Assembly: GCF_000143415.4 (NCBI RefSeq)
Contig: NW_003314315.1
Span: 620,001 to 684,000 of the forward strand
Length of the DNA stretch: 64,000 nt
Direction of reading: 5' to 3'
DNA from: Selaginella moellendorffii
Taxonomy: Eukaryota > Streptophyta > Lycopodiopsida > Selaginellales > Selaginellaceae
A model generated the notes under the pieces. That model did no database searches. It was given only the letters and a program-made list of their open reading frames with translations, and was not told the DNA's origin. Positions 56,355-64,000 of this stretch are shown one piece after another. The first letter of the stretch is position 1. Each line of letters begins with the position of its first letter. The translations under genes and the position numbers were made by a program.

Positions 56355-57714
56355 ATGGATTTTGGCGATGTGCTGTTTTGCAACGAGGAGATTCTCGGCA
56401 GCCCTTGCGAGGGCAACAATGCCGCTGTGGATTTCTCCGGCGACAACACATCGGATGAGCCAGTGCTCCTACATTTTGATGATGCCGTCCTCTTGTCGAG
56501 CATCGTCCAGCGCGAGTCCGGCCATCTCCCCGACGCGGGGTATTTCGCGGTCCTGAGGTCCGAGGATGTGATCTCTTCCGCTAGATCCAATGCCGTGTAT
56601 TGGATGATGAAGGTGGAGCGTTCTTTCTTGCCGATTCATCCATCTCTTATGTTTGTTTCCTTTGATTTGATGCAGGTTCGCAATGTCTATAGCTTTAGCC
56701 CTCTCACGATAGCGCTCGCTGTCAACTATTTCGATAGATATCTCTCCAAGCAGCTATTGAGGGTAAGCACTGCCGGATCCATGCGCTTCTACATTCCTTT
56801 TTTGCTCATGGTGGTAACTTTGCAGACTTGGAAGGCATGGATGATTGAGCTCTTGACGGTGGCCTGTTTATCTCTTGCTGCTAAGATGGAAGAGCCCGAT
56901 GTTCCAATGCTGCAAGATTTACAGGTGCAATGCCTGCCATGCCCCTCCCTTGCAATCTTGGCGATGTCTTGATTTTGGTAGATTGATCTGGGTTGAACTC
57001 GCAGATTGAAGGCCTAGACCATATCTTTGAGTCGAAAACAATCCAGAGAATGGAAATTGCCGTCATGAAATTGCTGGGCTGGAGGATGGGCTCTGTAACA
57101 CCGTTCTCCTACATCGAGGGATTGCTCCAAAACCTGGATGTGAGCCGCAACATGAAGCTGTCGCTGTTGAATCGCACCAGTGAAGTGCTGGTGAAGATGC
57201 TGCCAGGTGAGCAAAACAGTCTCTTTTGCCACTATAGTTTCGGGTGAGCATATATATCTAAACTTTGATGTTTTGCAGAGATGGATTTTCTCGCGTTTCC
57301 ACCCTCGGTGGTCTCACTCGCAGCCATGAGCTGTGCACTGGAAGAGCTGCTCCCTTTGCGGGCCGAAGCATTGAAGGGGAGCCTAGCCAAAATTCTCCCA
57401 ACACCGCAGGTAAAGTCGCATTTTTTTTAAGTGAAAGTTTTTTTTGAGGTGTGACATTTATTGGTTTTGGTCAGGATCAACTTCGTCGATGTTATAGGTT
57501 GATGGAGGAGTTGGTGGTGGATCCGCTGTGCCCGCTTCTCTCCGTGAGTCAGGTTCTGGAAAACCGCAAGGCGTCGCCGAGCCCATACAGCAACGGCGAG
57601 GTCTCGCAGACGGGTGAGAGCTACCCGGATTGGGACGAATCCGGGAAAGCGCAGCATGCGTGCTCAAAGTCCGTGAAGCGGAAGCTGGACGAGTTTTTAA
57701 AGGCAGAGGGGTGA
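56355..57714 (+). CDS. CYCD: D-type cyclin (copy 1)
   Basis: Exons 56355-56612, 56676-56762, 56826-56924, 57005-57206, 57279-57409 and 57475-57714, 338 residues. It activates CDKA at the G1/S transition and targets the retinoblastoma-related protein. The LxCxE pocket-binding motif is LFCNE (residues 7-11). The cyclin box runs from ARSNAVYWMMKVRNVYSFSP through AVNYFDRYLSKQ, TWKAWMIELLTVACLSLAAK and MEEPDVPMLQDLQ. The C-terminal fold follows (MKLLGWRMGSVTPFSYIEGL). The chosen ATG puts LxCxE at the extreme N terminus as in other CYCDs; the open frame extends 29 codons upstream from a non-ATG codon. The 5' UTR is rich in GAGAG. Convergent paralogue at 60432-61803. Confidence 0.93.
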
Positions 57715-58247
57715 CGGGGCACAGCAGGGCGAAAGGATTTGGCTCCCATTTTGCAGCGGAGGATTGTAGAAGGAAGCAGGACGTCCGGCGATGAGGAATT
57801 TAGATCACCCGAGTCTCCTGGGATTGCTGGACGGTAGAACATCTTCCTGTTTTTTTCCATCATGCTCGGGGTGTTCTGTGGTCCAACACTGCCCCTCTGC
57901 AACTTCTCAAGGAGAGACGAGGGGGTGGTGATATAGCAGACAGGCAACGAGGCAAATTTGCGGCAATGTACATTCAGTATGATATAGTCTGGAGTTAGGC
58001 GATGGTTTTTGGAGCAGGGCTTTGGTTTTCACACAGGGAGAGACACACAACACACAAACACAGATACAGAGACAAAAGACAACACACATTCCACCACTAC
58101 GGTTTTCGTCTTTTCAAGGGCGGGCTTTTTTCTCCTCGGGGGCGGAGGATTTGGTCAGTATCGGAATGCTCGCTCCTCAGAAGTTTAAAGTTGACAACGG
58201 CGAGGAGGAAGTTATGGTATGTAAACTATCTATCAGCTAGAGCTACG

Positions 58248-58280
<33 letters not shown>

Positions 58281-60431
58281 ACTAAGTGAGGTGGGATTTG
58301 CTACGCAAAGAGATGTCAACGAGCCAGTTGAGGGGTCCAGTGGCCGTGAAGATTGTCCCCGTTCCTTGGCCTTTATTGTTATGGTAGAGTGGCTTGTACC
58401 ATGAACCGTCGAAAAAGGAGCTGCACTTGGAGGTGGGCTTTGATGGTTCTTTGATTGTGAAGAAAGAATTCACCCGAAGGGGTATAATCCATCCACCAGA
58501 GCGGGCTCTTGTTTGGTGTCCGGCCGCGGTCCATCCATCGTATCCTACCGTATCCTCGTTTGGTCGTAGGCTACCACCCTTCCTTTTCTTCGTTGCTCTT
58601 TAACTTTTGTTTGCGCGTGTTTGTTGCTTTCGTTTTGTTTCAGGTTAGTTTTCAGGTGGATTGTGAAGACGAGAGTTTAAACTCTTTGGAGCCTGGCTGG
58701 ATGGCGCTTGCTCGCTCGACCAAAGAAAAGCAACAGAGGTTTCATTCTTTTTGTTTTCAATCTGGCAGTTATTAATTCCCGTGCTGCTGCTGCCGCTGTT
58801 GCTGCTTACAGCGTTGTGCATCCAATCTGGAATGGAATCGAGGCGTGCTGTTGCGACTGCCGACTGCTTGCTGGCTGCCGGTGGCTGCCGTCTCCCTCTC
58901 TCACTCAGATCCAGATCTTACTTTTTATAAGCTCGCCACCACAGCGATCTTTTGAGTGTGTGCTAAGACGAAAGGACAACGGACGGGGGTAAGTGTACAT
59001 TCACACTCATATATTTGTTTCTGCTTTGTACCGCTTGCTAGCTAGGAGCACATTATTGCATCGCATGCCATCGTCTTCTTTTTTCTATTAAGCTGCTTAC
59101 TTCTCTCTCGCAGTCCTTAACTCATCGTCAAATCTGTGTTTCCTACACAGGTCCATCCAGCGTGAACAGGAGGCGTAAGATTTGCAAAAACTCCAGAGTA
59201 TCTCGCAGGCCACCCAGTCGCTCGCTCGCTCGATCGCTTCGATCCATCTTTGTGCCGCACTCCACTCCAAACTCCCACCCCGCTCACTCTCCCCCCTCCA
59301 CTCCTCCCTCACTCCCACACAGCACAGGCCGCTCCTCCGTTCAGAAGGCACAGATGGTGTGAGCGACTGACATAAGGAGGGTGTGGAAATGGCAGGACTG
59401 CCACAATCCAGAGGCGTTTATAAGCGTGAAGTATAGAGAGAGGCAGCAGCAGGGGGGAGAGCAGCCAGCCAGCAACTGTAGCTACAGCAACAGCAGCACA
59501 AACAAGCAGGCGGGCCTCTCTCTCTCTCTCTCTCTCTCCTTTTTTTTCTCCACTCTCTTTTTAACAACTGTGAATGGATAGCTAGGAACTGACGTTCTAC
59601 ACGATGGGAAATTTAGAGCTGGCTGTGGACTGCGCCGGTCCGGCCCGGCTCGGCTCCACACTCGCGTACCCCGGGTTTGGTCCTTTCTCGTTGTTTGTTT
59701 CTCGCTGTTTACTTCCTCCTCTCTTTTTTAAATTTTTTTTGCTTATCGCTCTCTTCCAGTGACGAGAGATCACAGCAACAAGAAGGAAACAACAACAAGG
59801 GGCAGCAGCACGCAAGTACCTATGTTTGGAACTTTGGATCTTTGGATAGAGGTGAGTGACAATCTTTTATTGCTGGACAAGAGGGTCTCTGGGAAAGGGT
59901 TTAGAAAAGATATATGTTTTTTTGTTTGGCCTGAGCGTTGCTTGCTTGCGGCTGGGGTATCATTGACAAGTGAGGCGAGGAGGAGACTTGGACCAGTTCC
60001 TTGTTTTCCTTTCTCGTGATTTTAATGCTGCTGGGTCGCTGCTTGCAAGTCGAGAACCCGAGGAGGAACACAGCTTCGATTGCCGCGTCGAAACTAAACT
60101 TGATAAATTGGATGGGAAGATGAATCGTCTTTCGCGGCGAAAGTCCTTCATTCGCTTTAATTTGAAAAGATTCCAAGAAAATATGCCTAGCATTCAAATA
60201 TTAGGGTTTTGTCACGTGGAGGGCGGACAAGCGTGGCAAGCTCACAAGCTAAAGACTAGTCTTTGTTGCTATGTATGTTACAACCAATCAAAACCAAGTG
60301 CCAAGAACACGATCGATCCACACAAACTCTTCTCTAATGTACACAGATATGCTCGTCTATGAATCTTTGTCTCGATGAATGCGTGCCTCCAAGAATTTTT
60401 TTCGTTTTTTTCGTGGTTTTCTTGCCCTCTG
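57715..60431. other. Space between convergent cyclin genes
   Basis: No gene recognised. It holds a (CTA)/(CTG) trinucleotide run at about 58243-58284 and a (CT)n run at about 59517-59540. Many short plus-strand frames exist but none shows a family signature. The CA/CG-rich 3' part of copy 1's transcript probably extends to about 58000. Confidence 0.4.
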
Positions 60432-61803
60432 CTACTGGGACGATCGCTTCTTCTTTGAAGCAGCATCGCCGTCGCCACCACCACCGCCACCGCCACCGCC
60501 ACCGCCATCGTCCGGCTTACTCCTCTTTCTCGAAGCGTTGCTCTCGCCCTCGGACGAACAGGCTCTCAAGGTGTCGAGAAGTAGTACCTGGCTTGAGGAC
60601 GACACTGGACAGATTGGATCTACAAGCACGTCCTCCACAACCCCGTAGCACTTGTCAAAGCTAGCCTGTGATCATCGATAGCAAGCAAGATCAAATTCCA
60701 AAGCGCCACCACCAGCGTTTACCTCTTCCACGAGTAGCATCCCCAGAAGAAGTTGCTTCAAAGCTTGAGCCTGCAATGGGACAGTCTCTTGAAGAGCACA
60801 GACCGTGGCCGCCACCGCCACGACCGACGCAGAGAAATCGAGGAAAACAATCTCTGCCACCCACAAACCAAGCGATATTTCACAAACGAACAAAACAAGT
60901 GGAAGCTTGCCTGCTAGAGTCCCCAGGAGAAGCTCGTTGATTCTATTCCACGCCAGTAGCTTCAAGTGTTGCTGGAGCTCTATGCTGCGCAACAATCCCC
61001 CCACGAAGGAGAAGGCCGTGATCGAGTTCAGTCTCCACTCCAGCAACTTCATCACCGACACCTCCATTCTCTGGATCGTCACGCTCTCGAAAAGGTGCTC
61101 CAGGCCCTCAATCTGACCAAGAGCAATCAACGGATCGTCCCGGATCGAAGCAACCAATCGCTGCCAACTTACCTGTAAATCCTGGAGCAGCGGCACGAAA
61201 GTCTCCTCCATTTTCGCCGCTAGAGATAAGCATGCAATGGATAGCAACTCGATCATCCAGGCTTTCCAAACCTGTAAGAAAAGCTTACAAACGGACCCCC
61301 CCAAAAACAAAACAAAAAAACTCGCTCGATCGATCGAGAGAACCTTGTGTCGGAGCTCCTTGGCAAGATATCTGTCCAAGTAGCTCACCGAGAGCGCCAC
61401 CGTCGCGGGGCTAAACCCATACACGCCACGAACCTAGACGAAAGATCAAGAAAACGGGGCATCGGCTAAGAAATCTCGATCGATCGCAAGAAAGAATCCA
61501 TACCTTGATCATCCAATCCACGGCATTGGATCTGGCCGCGGAGACGAGCGGCTGGGACTCGAGACTGGAGCGATATTGGGGGCCAGGAGAATGCGCGACC
61601 TCCCGGCTCGCAAGATTCCTGAGAGCTTGCTCCTCGCCGTGGCGATCCATGTCGATCGCGCGGCACAGGAGATGGGGAGCCGCCGGGGGCCAGGCGCGGC
61701 CGCTGCTGCTGCAAGGGCTGGAGCTGCCGCTGGCGCAGCTGCCGATGTCCTCATTGCACTCGAGGAGGAGGAGATCGTCATCGCCGTCGGCAGCGATGGC
61801 CAT
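60432..61803 (-). CDS. CYCD: D-type cyclin (copy 2)
   Basis: Exons 61803-61504, 61433-61344, 61271-61173, 61112-60911, 60853-60723 and 60665-60432, 351 residues. LxCxE is LECNE (residues 15-19). The cyclin box runs SAARSNAVDWMIKVRGVYGF, LDRYLAKEL, VWKAWMIELLSIACLSLAAK. Exons 3, 4 and 5 have the same lengths as in copy 1 (99, 202, 131), and exon 2 differs by one codon. The C terminus carries an 11-Gly run and a basic KKKRSSQ end. Intron 4 (60910-60854, 57 nt) has a GC donor and a length divisible by three with no stop, so its retention would insert 19 residues in frame. The 5' UTR is GAGAG-rich. Confidence 0.93.
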
Positions 61804-62055
61804 TCTTCTTGATCGGCGCTGCTCACATCCCGGATTTGCCCTGGCTCTCTTCTTCTTCTTCGTCAAGCCCAAGCAAGAGAGAGAAGAGAGAGAGAGAGAG
61901 CGAGCGAGTAAAATCAATGAGATTGAGCCCCAAATTTCACGTCCAAATCGAAATAAAACTCGCTCATAATTCCCGGAAATACGAAGCAAGCTACTGTATC
62001 GCTCCCTGTACTTGGTATTTTTCTTCCCCTCCATGATGATTGGTTTCATTTTCAT

Positions 62056-62711
62056 CCGCCAAGGTGGCCACCTTTATTTGAATCCATGGGATCAAACAAT
62101 CATAACTTCAATATGCCTCCAATCTTTTCCAATCACACACTAAACCTTTGCGTGATCGGACCTTCCATCGATCGATCAACTCAATCGATTAGAAAATGAA
62201 AGTTTTTCCTTGACCAGAAACTTCGATCAAAGGTCAAGGTGAAATTGTTTGCCACTGTTTTTTCACTTTGGCCTTTGGTTCTTGGCGAATCCAACAAGTT
62301 GGCTGGATTTGGAGAAGGGTGACAATACACACACACACACACACAGCAAAAACACTGACTGGGGCCTTTTGTCCAAATTGGCTGGGCTGGGTTTTTGGCA
62401 GGCCAGGCCGGGGAGATGCCAAACAATGGCAAGCTTCCAAACTCGCCCACGCCAGCCCGCCACGTCCGCGCCAGCGCAGCCCTAGCCTCCCACGTCAGCT
62501 GCCCCAACAAAGATTGACACAAGGGATTGTTTATCCCTCTAAATATGCCAGATCGAAACGCCATCTTGACAAACAAGGGAAACAGCCAACACCAGCCGTG
62601 GATCTGGGCTCCTCAAAATCTGGCTGCCAACTTTTCTCCAAAAGTAAATCGAGGTTAAAGGTAAAGATTGAGCAAAATATGAAGAGAAAAAGGTAAATAA
62701 AGATTTATTAA
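62056..62711. other. Intergenic, cyclin promoter side
   Basis: Upstream of cyclin copy 2 and of the lectin copy. It contains a (CA)9-10 run at about 62328-62346. No gene recognised. Confidence 0.4.
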
Positions 62712-63623
62712 ATGCATTTTTTTCTAGTTCTTGTTCTTGCTGTTAATCTTGAGATTTCACGTGTGCATGGCGTGGATCCGGTGTGCCTCGCGAGACAGCA
62801 TGGCTACAGATTCAAGGCCGGACAAACTCGATCGATCTCGAGGGAGGCTTACAATCTCATCCAAACACTGCCCCAGAAGAAATCATCCTACACCTCGGGA
62901 AGGAGCTTCACATCCTGGCACCGAGTTCCGGGTAAGTGTCCGGCTATGGTTCTTTAGCTTCCTCTCAGCCGATGATGGGCTGTGCTATATCACTCCGGAC
63001 GCTAAGCGGGCCATGGATTCCAAGTCGCCGAGGCCTTCTTCCGCGTCTACAGCATCTTCTCCACGGACATCGATATGGCAGGATCGCGTACGTGTGGAAG
63101 AACTTCGGCATCGATTATGTGTCATGCCAGGGCTAGACACTCCCAATCGAGTACGAGTTCCCGGTTCGCCTGGGCTCAGCGGCCAGCGCTGGACACTGCC
63201 AACAATCCAGTACGCCTGCTCGGTGATCCTGATCCCGACTGGGGGAACTGCTGGCCCTTTCGATCCAGCATCATCGGGGGAGCCGATGAGGCAGTTGGCT
63301 CCATCATCGGCCGCAGCGCCACGCTCGTCTCGCCCAGCGGCCGCTACAAGGCGAGGATGCAGCGCGACTGCAACTTTGTGCTCTACGACACTTACCGCGA
63401 CACGAACAAGGTGGTGTGGGCGAGCGACACCTTTGGCAAGGGCACCGGATGCTACCTCATCGACGCAAATCTGGTGCTCCTCGACACTAAGGTGACGATC
63501 TTGTTCGTGTCGGGCGCATTCTGCGACAATTGCCCCCTCACCGCCGCGCTCTCCGTCACGGACGGGGGCTACATCGCCATCTGGGAGACCGACTACCAAA
63601 CCGAGCTCTGGCGCAAGCCATAG
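62712..63623 (+). pseudogene. Bulb-type lectin protein, third copy, frameshifted
   Basis: Begins well at ATG 62712 with a signal peptide (MHFFLVLVLAVNLEISRVHG), followed by CLARQHGYRFKAGQTRSISR and SYTSGRSFTS. The frame then shifts near 62915 (VSVRLWFFSFLSADDGLCYI) and again near 63050 (RYGRIAYVWKNFGIDYVS). It returns to a third frame at about 63230 for the lectin part: NCWPFRSSIIGGADEAVGS, QRDCNFVLYDTYRDTNK, SLIDAN-type YLIDANLVLLD, and TDYQTELWRKP with TAG. Three shifts mean either a pseudogene or poor sequence. More GC-rich than the other two copies, so diverged in composition. Confidence 0.75.
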
Positions 63624-63819
63624 CCCTAACCCCAATTCCCATACCAGGAATATTCGCAAGCTACCAAGAATATTCGTTGGGCGTTTTGAGCGCGCAATCT
63701 GGCGCTTGGCCTGATCGATCTGTCCCAGCGGTTCGTCCGGGGCGTGCTGCTCGTCACCCCTGAGCATCTCCTGCACGCGGATCGGACGAGCCCCCCAACC
63801 GCCTCGTCGTGCTCCCTGG

Positions 63820-64000
63820 CTACCTCGTTTGCGAGGCATGGTTCTTGCCTGAAAGCCCCTTCTTGGCGCCCTCGATTTCGTCCTTGAGCATTGCCTTGGC
63901 GTCATCCAGGACGCTCCGCCCCTCGCCCTCATCGTCACCTGCGCTGCCAGATTTTGCTTTCTCTGCCTGCTCGTATTTCTCGTTGAGGCCTGCTGCATGG
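63820..64000 (-). CDS. C-terminal end of an unidentified protein (runs off the window)
   Basis: The minus frame is open from the window edge to TAG at 63820-63822, about 59 codons. It is strongly charged: NEKYEQAEKAKSGSAGDDEG, then RSVLDDAKAMLKDEIEGAKK. It looks like a helical, acidic/basic tail of a real protein, but the family cannot be told from this part. The upstream portion lies beyond the window. Confidence 0.4.
   Translation of the reverse strand, partial: HAAGLNEKYEQAEKAKSGSAGDDEGEGRSVLDDAKAMLKDEIEGAKKGLSGKNHASQTR

Noticed and set aside
62985-63998. 337-codon minus-strand frame
   Set aside because: Antisense to the GC-rich third lectin copy, with Arg/Ala/Gly-rich composition typical of a shadow frame. 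Only the last 60 codons in another frame look real.

Overview
The window is nuclear DNA of a vascular plant, most likely the lycophyte Selaginella moellendorffii or a close relative. This is an inference from content: plant-only genes (phytoene synthase with a transit peptide, D-type cyclins, a PPR protein, a germin-like protein, a pectinesterase), very short GT-AG introns (about 55-70 nt in most genes), GC-rich exons next to AT-rich transposon-filled intergenic DNA, and one run of Ns (24273-24592) marking an assembly gap.

Layout. 1-2950: phytoene synthase (+) with G-boxes upstream, then a small membrane protein (-). 3600-5800: a frameshifted P-loop NTPase pseudogene resembling Crinkler-type proteins. 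5900-25300: an 18-kb transposon-rich block, bounded on both sides by inverted decayed copies of a KLHDC4-like kelch gene. It holds an LTR retrotransposon remnant with an oddly inverted second LTR, a miniature LTR (TRIM-like) element, a Mutator-like transposase pseudogene with a SWIM finger, a MITE, a GC-rich foldback and a broken multi-exon gene with a GNHR motif. 25500-35460: a gene-dense island with a His/Pro-rich membrane protein, an NYN-LOTUS RNA-binding protein, the N-terminal membrane module of a ZnT5/MTP12-like protein and a PPR protein. 36250-43000: a lectin pseudogene, a P450 pseudogene and an unidentified decayed gene. 43200-53530: germin-like protein, bulb-lectin protein, LCAT-like acyltransferase/phospholipase, pectinesterase, a nuclear tRNA-Pro, a FolD-type folate enzyme and a pterin-aldehyde reductase. 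56350-61800: two D-type cyclins arranged tail to tail. 62700-64000: a third lectin copy (frameshifted) and the C-terminal end of an unidentified gene.

Relations between genes. FolD and the pterin-aldehyde reductase both belong to folate metabolism and converge with only 93 bp between their stop codons. The two cyclin genes share the lengths of their internal exons 3, 4 and 5, so they are an inverted duplication. NYN-LOTUS and the ZnT5-like gene diverge from a 99-bp shared promoter. Three copies of a bulb-lectin family lie within 27 kb. The most surprising single observations are a 19-nt GT...AG segment that must be removed to keep the LCAT-like gene in frame, a ZnT5-like gene lacking its cation-efflux half, a chimera of kelch and NYN-gene fragments, and an 85-residue higher-order repeat in the His-rich protein. 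All exon borders are hand-derived from splice consensus plus family similarity recalled from memory; no searches were run.
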